The notes under the pieces were generated by a model, which was given only the letters and a program-made list of their open reading frames with translations, was not told the origin of the DNA and made no database searches. 32,095 nucleotides of DNA from Acidimicrobiales bacterium (lineage in GTDB: Bacteria > Actinomycetota > Acidimicrobiia > Acidimicrobiales > UBA8190), in contig JARLGQ010000304.1 in the NCBI GenBank assembly GCA_031292675.1, positions 1 through 32,095 on the forward strand, written 5' to 3'. Position 1 is the stretch's first letter, and each line of letters starts with the position of its first letter. This document shows, one piece after another, positions 17,768 through 26,428 of this stretch. The translations under genes and the position numbers were made by a program.

Positions 17768-19697
17768 CCGAACGCACCCCCGTCTCCATCGTCGCCTCGG
17801 CGGGGGCGAGGACCGGGCTCAGCTGGTCGACGATCGGCGCGTCGCGTCCGTGTCGTCGGGTCCAGAAATTGCTTACCTCGGCATACAGCGTGCCGATGCC
17901 GTTGGGGTTCCGGCCGATGGTCACGACCCCGACGCCGATGAGCAGCTGGGTGAAGTTGGGGATCTGCGGGATGTGCGCGCCGATGACCGGGCCGACGGCC
18001 ACGAACAACCCCGCCAGGACGGCGCCCGAGAGAAGGCTGACACCCGAAAGCGTGACGCCGACGAAGATGGCGATGCTGAACAGGAAGTCGAACTGCGCGG
18101 CCCCCACGCTGGTGTTGAGCCCACCGTAGAGCGCCCCGGCCAGACCGGCCATGCCCGCCGAGAAGGCGAACACCGCCAGCTTGGTGATGGTGAGGCTCAA
18201 CCCGACGGTGCTGCAGGCGGCGGGCGAGTCGTTCATCCCCACCAGGCGTCGGCCGAAACGACCGCGCCGGAGGGCTCCCACGCCGATCACACAGAGGGCC
18301 AGGACGACGGCGAGGAACACGTCGAAGGCACGATTGGTGGTGAAGTGCATGCCGAAGATGTCGGGCCGACCGACCGACACCGTCCCGCCGATACCCATGA
18401 TCGAGCTCGACTGGAAGAACACGTTGTCCATGAGCACCGCGAACGCCAGGGTGGCGAGGGCCAGGTACAGACCGCGCAGGCGGAGGGTCGGCAGTGCCAG
18501 GACGGCTCCCACCCCGGCGCACACCCCCACCGCGGCCAGCAGCCCCAGCACGGAGCCGCCACCGCCGACGGCATGCATCACCACCGCGCCGATACCCAGG
18601 AACGTGAACTGGCACAACGAGACCTGGCCGGCGTACCCCGACAGCGGTACCAGGCTCAGCGCCAGCAGCGACAGGGCCAGGGCGCTGCCCATCGTGTAGA
18701 GGTTGTTCGCGTTCAACACAGCGCCGAGTCCGACGACCAGTACGACGATGACCACGGCACCGACGAGCGTCATCCTGGCGCTCGCCACCCGGGACGGCCG
18801 GACGCGGACCACGCGGCCGATGGCCAGGCGCACCTCGGGGATGAAGAGCAGTGCCAGGAACAGCATTGCCATCGGGAGGGCGGCGTCCACGTCGTTGCGC
18901 ACACCCTGCGGGGCGTAGCCGATGGCCATGGAGTTGGCCACGCCCAGGATCATCGCACCCAGGAAGGTCATGGGAAGGCTGCGCAGACGACCCACCACGG
19001 CCGCGGCATAGCCGTAGATCACGAGCTGGGTGAGCGTCTGGATGTTCATCCCCTGCACGCTGGGGGCAAGCAGGATGCCCCCCAGGCCGGCGAGCATCAC
19101 GCCGATCATCCAGGCGTAGGCCGCGATGCGTCCTGAGGGCGCCCCGGAGAGCGACGCCAGGCCGGGGTCGTCCACCACGGCGCGCATGGCCACACCCGTG
19201 CGGGTGCGCCGGAAGAACACCCTCAAGAAGACCGCCACCGCGATGGCCACCCCCACCGTGATGAGCTGCTCCCACGACAGGGTGATCCCGGCCACCGAGA
19301 TCGGGTTTCCGCTCAGGAGCTCCGGCGTGTCGTAGGTGTTGGTGGTCGGGTTCCACACGGCCCCGGCCAGCGCCACCAGCACCAGCAGCAGGCCGAGGGT
19401 GACGGCGAGCCGGATACTGGTGGCCGCCCCGTACAGAGGTCGCATGACGACCCGTTCGACGACGATCCCGAGCAACGGCGCCGCCACGAAGAGCGTGACG
19501 ACCAGCGCCACAAGTTCGGGCAGGCCCCACCCCTGCCACAGCTGCCAGAACACGTACGCCAGCACCATGCCCATGGCGCCATGGGCGAAATTGAAGATAC
19601 CCGTCGTGTTGTAGGTGACCACCAGACCGCTGGCGCTCACCGCGTAGATCGCCCCGAAGACGATGCCGGCGACGAGGAAGCTGAGGAATTCGGTCAC
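17760..19697 (-). CDS. livHM: Fused permease of a branched-chain amino acid-type ABC importer (LivH-LivM fusion)
   Basis: A 645-residue membrane protein joining two permeases. Residues 1 to about 305 are LivH-like: opening helix FLSFLVAGIVFGAIYAVSAS, TTGIFNFAHGAMGM, and a coupling loop near MRAVVDDPGLASLSG (171-185). From about 308 to 610 it is LivM-like: NLYTMGSALALSLLALSLVPLSGYAGQVSLCQ, LRLRGLYLALATLAFAVL, and a second coupling loop near LVGMNDSPAACSTVGLS. A polar tail of about 35 residues ends the protein. The start is GTG at 19697. A complementary frame gives long open stretches on the other strand, but only this frame shows membrane helices and family motifs. It lies between the binding-protein gene and the fused ATPase gene. 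Confidence 0.92.
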   Translation of the reverse strand: MTEFLSFLVAGIVFGAIYAVSASGLVVTYNTTGIFNFAHGAMGMVLAYVFWQLWQGWGLPELVALVVTLFVAAPLLGIVVERVVMRPLYGAATSIRLAVTLGLLLVLVALAGAVWNPTTNTYDTPELLSGNPISVAGITLSWEQLITVGVAIAVAVFLRVFFRRTRTGVAMRAVVDDPGLASLSGAPSGRIAAYAWMIGVMLAGLGGILLAPSVQGMNIQTLTQLVIYGYAAAVVGRLRSLPMTFLGAMILGVANSMAIGYAPQGVRNDVDAALPMAMLFLALLFIPEVRLAIGRVVRVRPSRVASARMTLVGAVVIVVLVVGLGAVLNANNLYTMGSALALSLLALSLVPLSGYAGQVSLCQFTFLGIGAVVMHAVGGGGSVLGLLAAVGVCAGVGAVLALPTLRLRGLYLALATLAFAVLMDNVFFQSSSIMGIGGTVSVGRPDIFGMHFTTNRAFDVFLAVVLALCVIGVGALRRGRFGRRLVGMNDSPAACSTVGLSLTITKLAVFAFSAGMAGLAGALYGGLNTSVGAAQFDFLFSIAIFVGVTLSGVSLLSGAVLAGLFVAVGPVIGAHIPQIPNFTQLLIGVGVVTIGRNPNGIGTLYAEVSNFWTRRHGRDAPIVDQLSPVLAPAEATMETGVRSVV

Positions 19698-19764
19698 TGC
19701 GCGACGAGCCTTTGCGGGCTGGCACCCGGAGGTCGGGCCTTCCGGCGATCGTCCATCTGCTCCC

Positions 19765-21114
19765 CTACGACGTCGGCCGTACCATCTTGGTGTAGCCGGT
19801 TTCCTTCAAGAAGCTGTTGGCGCCGCAGTAGAACCCTACGTTCGGCGTGGGCGCCACGCGCTTGATCTTGCCACTCTGCACCTGGGCGAGCAGGAAGCAC
19901 CCCGACGGTATGGCCTGGGCGGGGTCACTCGGGGGGACGAGCCCTCCGGCATCGAAGAACGTGATGTTGTTCAGTGCCTTGACCAGTCCCGCCCGGGTGG
20001 GCGGGTTGCCGGCTTGCTTGAGGGCCTGGGCGAACATCATTGCCGACGCCCAGCCGTAGACCGACTCGATCTCGAAGTTGGGTTTCGAGTCGACCTTCTT
20101 CATCCAGGTGTCGAACAATCCCACGGCGGGGACGGTCTTGGCGTCCTGCCCGAGGTACAGCGCGTAGCCCTGCTCGATGTAGATGTTGTTGGCGGCGCTC
20201 CCGGCCAGCCCCAGGAATTGGCTCGAATAGGCGGCACCCTCGATGTTGATGGCCTTGAAGTTCTGCTGCTGGAACTGCTTGGCGAGTGTGGCCGCGTAGT
20301 TGTCGGGCAGCTCCGTCGAGAAGAACATCTTCACGCCCTTGTTCTTCATGGAGATGATGTCGGGCAGGAAGTTGGTGTCGAAGGGTCCGACGCCGTGGTC
20401 GTAGACGATCTTGATCCCCGACGCCTTCATGGCGTTCTCGACGGCGGTCTCGGCCGCCGTCGTCGAGGCGGTGGCGTTCTCCCAGATGATCCCCACCTTC
20501 TTGGTCGCCTGCGGGTACGTCTTCACCAGGTACTTGAAGAGATTGAGCGGGTAGTAGTCCTCGGGGTTGGGAAGGGGGCTGTAGAGGTAGGGGTCAGACG
20601 AAAGGCCCGGGCTGAGCGAGAACCCGACGTCGGGCACATGGGCGATGTCGATAAGGGGCTTCTCGGCCGAGTCCAGGAGCGAGAAGCCGCCGACGAGGGC
20701 GAACTCCGTCCGGATCTGGGTGCCCGTGACGGTGGCCACCTGGCCGCCCTGGAAGGTGCTGTCCTGGGCGTCGAGGATCAGCCTCCTGCCGTTCACGCCG
20801 CCCATGCTGTTGATGTAGGCGAAATACGCCTTGGTGCCGTCCTCGGCCCCCTTGAACAACCCCGGGATGGGGGAGGAGAGGTCGTCCACCTGGCCCACCG
20901 TCACCGACGTGGCCGTGACCCCGGGCGAGGAGCCCGATGTCCCGGACGAACCCGACCCGCCCGTGGGAGTCGACGCCTGGGTCGTCGTCGACGACGACGA
21001 CGCCGAGCCCTTCGACGAGCAGGCAGCCAGGGTCAGGACACACACGGAGAGTAGGATGACGACCCCGGTCCGTAGCGCGAACGGGCGGGCCGGACCACCC
21101 CGGCGCGCTCGCAT
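19765..21114 (-). CDS. Periplasmic-type substrate-binding lipoprotein of the Liv-like ABC importer
   Basis: A 449-residue protein from ATG 21114, with GAGAGG 6 nt upstream; an in-frame GTG at 21141 has an alternative ribosome site. The N-terminus is a lipoprotein signal: basic MRARRGGPARPF, a hydrophobic core and the lipobox LTLAAC with Cys32, followed by a Ser/Thr-rich linker. The rest is a type I two-lobed binding protein of the LivJ/LivK class (VTVGQVDDLSSPIPGLFKGAEDGTKAYFAYINSMGGVNGR, then KKVGIIWEN). It delivers solute to the fused permease encoded 67 bp downstream. The binding specificity (amino acid, amide, short-chain acid or aromatic compound) cannot be read from sequence. Confidence 0.9.
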   Translation of the reverse strand: MRARRGGPARPFALRTGVVILLSVCVLTLAACSSKGSASSSSTTTQASTPTGGSGSSGTSGSSPGVTATSVTVGQVDDLSSPIPGLFKGAEDGTKAYFAYINSMGGVNGRRLILDAQDSTFQGGQVATVTGTQIRTEFALVGGFSLLDSAEKPLIDIAHVPDVGFSLSPGLSSDPYLYSPLPNPEDYYPLNLFKYLVKTYPQATKKVGIIWENATASTTAAETAVENAMKASGIKIVYDHGVGPFDTNFLPDIISMKNKGVKMFFSTELPDNYAATLAKQFQQQNFKAINIEGAAYSSQFLGLAGSAANNIYIEQGYALYLGQDAKTVPAVGLFDTWMKKVDSKPNFEIESVYGWASAMMFAQALKQAGNPPTRAGLVKALNNITFFDAGGLVPPSDPAQAIPSGCFLLAQVQSGKIKRVAPTPNVGFYCGANSFLKETGYTKMVRPTS

Positions 21115-21731
21115 CCGCACCCTCTCTCGGTTCGCGTTCACCAAGCCCCCCTCTGTGTCCCCATTTCCGAGCGTGCGACCCTCTCCCCAGGGTGCACCCA
21201 AGCTTGCCATGCCGACTTTCCGACCTGTCCGCACCCCCATGTGGCAGGAGTCGTGACAGCCGAGACCAAGTCCCGACGGCACCCCAGGTCCGACGCGGGA
21301 ACGCGTTCTAGTGATGCTACGTCAGATGCCGCGGCTATGAGGCAAATGCGAAGCGGTCGGCGAAACTCCTGCACAAGGCGTGAATCCCCGCACGCGAAAC
21401 GAGAGTGCCGAAGCCCTCCCCTTTCACCTGGTCAACCGTTGCCCCTGTGCTTCCGACGGAGTGCCGGCGCGCCAAAGCCCCTGTGGCACGACCAGGCCAT
21501 AGGCGGCGCTGCGCCGCCAGCGGAACGACTCCGGCCCTGGGCGAGCGCCGTGGTCGGTTGGGCGAGCATCGTCAGGTCGGCGTGCAAGGGCACCCGCTCG
21601 CTGTTCGTAGCGCGTCTTCCGGCGGTGCGTGGTCCGAGGGACGAGCCTGTCGAGGCGTTGGCCGTGGACGAGCCACGCTGATTCCCGGCCCGCCAAACGG
21701 GAAGGCCCATCGGGGGGCGCAAGGACTTCAG
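21115..21731. other. 617-bp gene-poor stretch upstream of the importer operon
   Basis: No convincing gene is visible. It should hold the promoter for the importer operon, on the minus strand. A perfect 10-bp palindrome GAACGCGTTC lies at 21299-21308, about 185 bp upstream of the binding-protein start, and could be an operator. A patch near 21520-21700 weakly resembles the end of a transposase (listed separately). Several open frames exist but lack recognisable domains or ribosome sites. Confidence 0.5.
21520..21700 (-). pseudogene. Possible degraded remnant of an IS5-like transposase C-terminus
   Basis: One minus-strand frame reads QRLDRLVPRTTHRRKTRYEQRAG (near 21654-21592). It recalls the region with TRYExxA that ends many IS5-type DDE transposases, and a second frame continues with LHADLTMLAQPTTAL. 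A frame change would be needed at about 21590 to join them. There are no inverted terminal repeats or target-site duplications that I can see. The match is short and from memory, so this is only a suggestion. Confidence 0.2.
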
Positions 21732-22184
21732 TTAGTGATTATGTGGCAGATGCAGGCCGTGATTGTGCCCATGGCCGTGACGATGTCGAGCGTGGCCTAC
21801 ATGCTGGCGCACCGACGTTACCGATGGGGTGACGCCCAAGAGGATCTTGTGTTTGGACAATGTCAGGCCCGGATTGACGGCCGGAGTCTGCCCCTTTGTC
21901 TCGGTCGGCACTGTCGAGATGGTCGAGGGGTTCGCAGCGGCGCTCGTCGTGGTCCCAGGGGCGGTGGTGGGAGTCACGAGTGGGTGAGCAGCCTTGAGTG
22001 CCTGGGCACGCTTGAGCATCGCCTGCCTGATCTCTTCCTTGTACCGCAGTGCCTGTGCTTGCGCTTTCGCTTGCTCGTGCTTGAGCTCGTGCTTGTGCTT
22101 GGTGGCCGAGCTGGCCCCCGAGCATGAAGCGACAAGCAGCGACGTGATCGCCAGAAAGATCGCAAGCCTCGCCCCGGTCCGCAT
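21732..22184 (-). CDS. Small lipoprotein with helical charged region and His-rich C-terminal tail
   Basis: About 150 residues, not recognised as a known family. The ATG at 22184 is preceded by GGAAAGG with 6 nt spacing; adjacent ATG and upstream GTG codons are alternatives. A signal peptide ends in a lipobox SLLVASC (Cys21). The mature part starts with a charged segment (about 30-70) rich in Lys, Glu, Gln and Ala that should form a helix or coiled coil. A Thr/Ser/Ala/Pro-rich linker follows. The last 24 residues are very His-rich (HVGHARHRHGHGHNHGLHLPHNH), as in metal-binding tails. A role in metal capture at the cell surface is inference only. No metal transporter gene is adjacent. Confidence 0.6.
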   Translation of the reverse strand: MRTGARLAIFLAITSLLVASCSGASSATKHKHELKHEQAKAQAQALRYKEEIRQAMLKRAQALKAAHPLVTPTTAPGTTTSAAANPSTISTVPTETKGQTPAVNPGLTLSKHKILLGVTPSVTSVRQHVGHARHRHGHGHNHGLHLPHNH

Positions 22185-22249
22185 CATCACCCTTTCCACG
22201 ACGTCCCCGACCCATCGTTTCACTTGGGCTTGCGGTGCGGGGTTCGGCC

Positions 22250-22277
22250 CCCAGGGAAATCCTGGGATACTCCCAGG
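22250..22277. repeat. Three alternating 6-bp inverted units spaced by 5 bp
   Basis: CCCAGG (22250-22255), CCTGGG (22261-22266) and CCCAGG (22272-22277) are separated by exactly 5 bp each. The middle unit can pair with either neighbour, so two mutually exclusive hairpins are possible. Unit starts are 11 bp apart, about one helical turn. The second pair extends to a 7-bp perfect stem (CCTGGGA/TCCCAGG with a TAC loop). The element is about 65-95 bp upstream of the His-rich lipoprotein start. Confidence 0.6.
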
Positions 22278-22318
22278 AGAACCGCAGAGTTGGGATTGGG
22301 GAAAGACCGCCGTCTGAC

Positions 22319-22333
22319 GGGTAGCGACTACCC
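22319..22333. repeat. Perfect short inverted repeat
   Basis: GGGTAG (22319-22324) and CTACCC (22328-22333) with a CGA loop. It lies between the lipoprotein and the esterase stop codon, and could be a hairpin in either transcript. There is no T-tract on either side. Confidence 0.4.
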
Positions 22334-22446
22334 AGACCCCGTGATTCCAGCCCCCTCTACCAGGATCGACGCGTTCCGCACATCCCTTCCATGCAGGACG
22401 ATTCCCGAGCTCGCACCGAGGTGGCGCGGGGTCCCCGACGGTGGCG

Positions 22447-23727
22447 TCACGACGCGGTCGGTGTCTCGGTCTCCCGGGCCGGGACGGCTTCGGCGCGGCG
22501 GAACCGGGCGCCCTCGAGAAACCGCACGACGGCGGCCACGGCGTGGGCGGTGCGCACCGAGGGGAGCACGTCGAAGGCGTGCTGGGTGTACGGGAGCTCG
22601 GCGTAGAGCACCGGTGCCTTCGACACGGCCCGGAGGGCGCTCACGAAGGCCCGGGCGTCGGCCACCGGCACAAGCGTGTCGTTCGTCCCGTGGATCACGT
22701 AGAACGGCGGCGCGTCGGGGTGCACGCGGTGGAGCGGGGACGCGGACTCGAAGATCCCGGGGTCGTCCGCCAGCCGCCGCTTGAACACACGGCGCTCGAG
22801 CAGCGCCAGGAGTCCCTCGTCGTACCTCGACGTGCCGCGCCCGGCGGCCATGTCGTACACGCCGTAGAAGGGCACGCACGCGTCCACCGAGGTGTCGGCC
22901 GTTTCGAACCCGGGCTGGAACTCGGGGTCACCGCCGCTGAGCGCCAGCAGGGCGGCGAGGTGCGCTCCCGCCGATCCCCCGGACACGGCGATGAACCCGG
23001 GGTCACCGCCGTACTCGGCGATGTGCTCGCGCACCCAGGCCACGGCCCGCTTGCAATCCACGATGTGATCGGGCCACGTGGCCTTGGGGCTCAGCCCGTA
23101 GTTGATCGTCACGGCCACCCAGCCCCGGCGGGCGAGCTCGTGCATGAGAGGGAGTCCCTGCTCGCGTTTGTCCCCGATCACCCACGCGCCCCCGTGGATG
23201 TAGACCAGGACAGGCGCACCCGTGGGAGGGGCGGCGCGCCGCCGGATGACGTCGAGTCTGTGCGCCCGGGCACCGTCGCCCGCATAGTCGATGTTCCGGA
23301 CCACCTGCACCGAGCGGGCCGGGCGCGGGAACGGGTAGATGAGCCGAGGGAATCGCCACATGGTGTGGCCCCCGTGTAGGGGGAGGACATCCCCGTCCGT
23401 CCCCGGCAGGGGCACCTCCTCCTCGGCCATGGTGAAGACGTGGCGCGCTGAGCCCGAGACCCGGGCGTGGACCACGAGCCCTGTCCACGAGGCCGCGTTG
23501 ACCCCCAGGGCCACCCAGCCGGGCCAGGATCCAAGTGCACCCTCGACGCCGAAGGCCACGGTGGCGCCCACCTGCCACACGATGTGCCAGACAGGCATCT
23601 CCGCCGTGTACCAGCCGGCGAAGAAGCTCGGGACCCCGAGAATCGGGTGCCGCGCCGGCCGGAAGGCGTTCGCCACGAGCAACGCGCCCACCACGCTCAC
23701 GGCCAGGTACACCCATGCCCATGCCAT
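22447..23727 (-). CDS. Membrane-anchored alpha/beta hydrolase (esterase/lipase)
   Basis: A 426-residue protein from ATG 23727 (GAGG lies 8 nt upstream; ATG 23745 is an alternative). The first 100 residues contain two or three hydrophobic segments, then a linker, then a serine hydrolase of the hormone-sensitive lipase/carboxylesterase type. The oxyanion motif HGGAW is at 178-182, the nucleophile elbow GGSAG at 250-254 (Ser252), the likely acid is Asp350 (HGTNDTLVPV) and the histidine His383 (QHAF). Family members hydrolyse acyl esters. It is divergent from a wax ester synthase gene (98-bp gap), so turnover of stored neutral lipid is a plausible role (inference). Confidence 0.88.
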   Translation of the reverse strand: MAWAWVYLAVSVVGALLVANAFRPARHPILGVPSFFAGWYTAEMPVWHIVWQVGATVAFGVEGALGSWPGWVALGVNAASWTGLVVHARVSGSARHVFTMAEEEVPLPGTDGDVLPLHGGHTMWRFPRLIYPFPRPARSVQVVRNIDYAGDGARAHRLDVIRRRAAPPTGAPVLVYIHGGAWVIGDKREQGLPLMHELARRGWVAVTINYGLSPKATWPDHIVDCKRAVAWVREHIAEYGGDPGFIAVSGGSAGAHLAALLALSGGDPEFQPGFETADTSVDACVPFYGVYDMAAGRGTSRYDEGLLALLERRVFKRRLADDPGIFESASPLHRVHPDAPPFYVIHGTNDTLVPVADARAFVSALRAVSKAPVLYAELPYTQHAFDVLPSVRTAHAVAAVVRFLEGARFRRAEAVPARETETPTAS

Positions 23728-23825
23728 GGCACCATCCTCGCTCATGGCGCGAAGATGGCGCACGTCGGGGAGGCAGGTTTCCGAAGGATTCGCGGACAGG
23801 ACCGACCAGCGAGGGCGAGACGACC

Positions 23826-25322
23826 ATGGAACAGCTCACCGGACTTGACGCGACTTTCCTGTACCTGGAGACATCCAGCCTGCACATGCACGTGTCGATG
23901 GCGGCCATCTTCGACCCCTCCACCGTCCCGGGCCAGTACTCCTTCGACAAGATGCGCGACCTCGTGAGCTCGCGGCTCGAGCTGGCCCCGATCTTCCGCA
24001 GGCGGCTCGTCGAGGTGCCTTTCCGCCTGGGCCACCCCTACTGGGTCGACGATCCGACATTCGACATCGAATACCACATCCGCCACTCGGCCCTGCCCGC
24101 CCCTGGCGGCGTCGACGAACTGGCCCGGTTCGTGGGCGACGTCTGCAGCCGCCAGCTGGACCGTGCCAAGCCACTGTGGGAGATGTACATCGTCGAAGGG
24201 TTGCACGGGAACCAGATCGCCGTGGTGACGAAGATCCATCACTGCACCATCGACGGTGTCTCGGGCGCGGAGCTGCTGTCGCAGCTCTTCGACCTCGAAC
24301 CCGAACCCCCACCCCGCCCCACACCCGACAACCCGCCCTCGGTGGACGAACACCTCCCTTCGGAGCTCAAACTCGTGGCGCAGTCACTCGGAACCCGCCT
24401 CGTGCGGCCGGTCGGGATGACGAAGCTCGCATGGCGCACCGGAAGGGCGTTGCTCGACGTCAAGCGGGTACGGGCGCGAGGGTCCGGACACGCCGCGTTG
24501 CCGCTCACCACCCCCCGTACGTCGCTCAACGCGTCCATCACCCCACACCGGCGTGTGGCGTTCTCGTCCATCGCGTTGGAAGACGCCAAGCGCGTGAGGC
24601 GGGCCTGTGACACCACCCTCAACGACGTGGTTCTCGCCGTGTGCACGGGCGCTCTGCGGCGGTACCTGCTCGACGGTGACGAGTTGCCCGACGACCCCCT
24701 CGTGGCGACGGTCCCGGTGTCGACGGCGCCAACGGTGGCCAACCAGCGGGGCGCCAACAAGGTGTCGGCGATGTTCGTGGCGCTACCGTGCCAGATCGAG
24801 GACCCCGTCGAACGGCTTCGTGTCATCCGCGAGGGCACGAAGGGGGCCAAGGAGGAGCACAACGCCCTGGGGGCCGACGTGCTGCTCAACTGGGCGGAGC
24901 ACGCCACCCCGAACGTGTTCTCGACCGCGGCCCGCGCCTACACGCGCCTGAAGCTGGCCGATCACCACCGGCCCATCCACAGTCTGGTGATCTCCAACGT
25001 GCCCGGGCCCGACTTCCCGCTGTATCTCTCGGGCGCCGAGCTCGTGGCCGGCTTCCCCCTGGGCCCGGTCATGGACGGCGCAGGACTGAACATCACGGTC
25101 ATGAGTTACCGGGGCATCCTCAACTGGGGTCTCATGGCCTGTGCCGAGACCGTGCCGCGTCTGTCGGACCTCGCCCTCTACATTCCCGCCGCGCTCGACG
25201 AGCTCACCGCGGCGGCCGGGCTCGGACCGGCTCTGCGGGTGGGCGTGGCTCCCGGTCGGACCCGGTCGGCTCCGCACCGCCGAGCAGGTGCCGCCGAGCG
25301 TGCACCACAACCGACAGGATGA
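23826..25322 (+). CDS. Wax ester synthase/diacylglycerol acyltransferase (WS/DGAT)
   Basis: A 498-residue acyltransferase that esterifies fatty alcohols or diacylglycerol with acyl-CoA to make wax esters or triacylglycerol. The catalytic HHxxxDG motif is HHCTIDG at residues 138-144. The N-terminus EQLTGLDATFLYLETSSLHMHV, PLWEMYIVEGL and the C-terminal ISNVPGPDFPLYLSGAELV are family landmarks. The frame is open far upstream, but the ATG at 23826, with an upstream purine-rich GAGGGCGAGACG, gives the conserved N-terminus. The length matches the 450-500 usual for actinobacterial members. The TGA stop overlaps the next gene start as ATGA. Confidence 0.93.
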   Translation: MEQLTGLDATFLYLETSSLHMHVSMAAIFDPSTVPGQYSFDKMRDLVSSRLELAPIFRRRLVEVPFRLGHPYWVDDPTFDIEYHIRHSALPAPGGVDELARFVGDVCSRQLDRAKPLWEMYIVEGLHGNQIAVVTKIHHCTIDGVSGAELLSQLFDLEPEPPPRPTPDNPPSVDEHLPSELKLVAQSLGTRLVRPVGMTKLAWRTGRALLDVKRVRARGSGHAALPLTTPRTSLNASITPHRRVAFSSIALEDAKRVRRACDTTLNDVVLAVCTGALRRYLLDGDELPDDPLVATVPVSTAPTVANQRGANKVSAMFVALPCQIEDPVERLRVIREGTKGAKEEHNALGADVLLNWAEHATPNVFSTAARAYTRLKLADHHRPIHSLVISNVPGPDFPLYLSGAELVAGFPLGPVMDGAGLNITVMSYRGILNWGLMACAETVPRLSDLALYIPAALDELTAAAGLGPALRVGVAPGRTRSAPHRRAGAAERAPQPTG

Positions 25323-26428
25323 CGCCGGGACAGCACGGCGACGGGGCGACCAGGGCACAGCGACCGCTGAGGATCGGGCTCATCGGCTGCGGCAATATCG
25401 GGCAGATCCACGCCGACGGGCTGCGCAAGATGTCCGAGGACGGCGAGATCGTCGCGGTGGGTGCGGCTGACCCCTCCGAGGCGTCCCGGACCGCCGCGGC
25501 GCGCAATTGCCCGTTCGAGTACTTGAGCGACGACGCCCGGCGCGTCGTCGACGATGCCGACATCGACGCCGTCATGATCACGTCGCCCACGTCGACGCAT
25601 CGCGACCTCGTCCTGTCGGTTCTGGCGTCGGGCAAGGCCCTCTTTTGCGAGAAACCGCTGGCACCGACTCTTGGCGTGGTCCGGGAGCTCTGCGCCGCGG
25701 TGGCGACAGCGACGCGCCCGGCACAGGTCGGGTTCCACTCGCGCTTCCATCCCATCGTCAACAGGATCTACGGGCTCGTGGACTCCAAGGAGCTCGGCGC
25801 ACCCATGGCCTACACGCTGCGAGACGACCAATACTGGCCCACGGGCGCGGTCGTCCCGGGACACAGTTCGTGGCGCTCTCAGCGCGACCAGGCCGGAGGG
25901 GGCGCGCTCTTGGAGCACTCCATCCACGCCGCGGACCTGGTGTGTTGGCTTTTCGGTCCCGCTGTGCGGGTATCGGCGAGCACCCGGGCCGTGTTCGGGT
26001 ACGACGTGGAGGACGTGGCGGCGGTCACGGTCGAGCATACGTCCGGTGTGGTCGGCAACATCCTCAGCGTCTTCAACGGTGTGCGGGGACGCGAGGAGCG
26101 GCGGTTCGAGGTCTTCTTCGAGAACGGTGCGGTCGAAGCCACCACCGATTTCATCGTGGGTGCCGCCGAGGACAGCTACCTCGTGCAACGACCCGATGCC
26201 GCTCCGGAGCGCCCTGACCTCGGTGCACTTCGAGAGGAGTTCTTCACCATGCTCGCCCTGCCTCGGCGCGACTTCGTCTTCTACACGTACCCTGCCGACC
26301 GGCATTGGGTGCAGTGCGTGCAGGCCGGCGATCCGGCCCGGCCAGGCTTCGACGACGCACTGCGAGCTCACGAGCTCGTGGACGCCGCGTACAGGTCCGC
26401 GGTGACAGGCTCGATTGTCACCCCCTGA
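25319..26428 (+). CDS. Gfo/Idh/MocA family oxidoreductase
   Basis: A 369-residue NAD(P)-dependent oxidoreductase starting at ATG 25319 inside the WS/DGAT stop (ATGA overlap). The Rossmann motif GLIGCGNIGQIH is at about residues 20-31, the TSPTSTHRDL segment at 88-97 and the family motif EKP at 111-113. GGGALLEHSIHAADLVCWLFG in the C-terminal domain fits the substrate-site G-G-x-x-x-(D/E)-x-x-x-H region. Members usually oxidise sugars, polyols or inositol, with some acting on other substrates. The coupling with a lipid acyltransferase is unexpected and there is no sugar cluster around it. A small CCTCG/CGAGG hairpin at 26467-26479 follows it, without a T-tract. Confidence 0.88.
   Translation: MTPGQHGDGATRAQRPLRIGLIGCGNIGQIHADGLRKMSEDGEIVAVGAADPSEASRTAAARNCPFEYLSDDARRVVDDADIDAVMITSPTSTHRDLVLSVLASGKALFCEKPLAPTLGVVRELCAAVATATRPAQVGFHSRFHPIVNRIYGLVDSKELGAPMAYTLRDDQYWPTGAVVPGHSSWRSQRDQAGGGALLEHSIHAADLVCWLFGPAVRVSASTRAVFGYDVEDVAAVTVEHTSGVVGNILSVFNGVRGREERRFEVFFENGAVEATTDFIVGAAEDSYLVQRPDAAPERPDLGALREEFFTMLALPRRDFVFYTYPADRHWVQCVQAGDPARPGFDDALRAHELVDAAYRSAVTGSIVTP

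Noticed and set aside
17157-19136. Long plus-strand open frame (659 codons) over the importer genes
   Set aside because: Low-complexity His/Asp/Gln/Arg-rich translation, antisense to well-supported permease and ATPase genes.
17674-19725. 683-codon minus-strand frame over the fused permease
   Set aside because: Rich in Arg, Gly and Pro without membrane helices; the overlapping 645-residue frame has all the family motifs.
20980-21003. GAC/GTC triplet run as a functional repeat
   Set aside because: It is the codon run for the Ser-rich linker after the lipobox of the binding protein.
19663-21054. 463-codon plus-strand frame opposite the binding lipoprotein gene
   Set aside because: Antisense shadow; the minus-strand frame has a lipobox and a full binding-protein fold.
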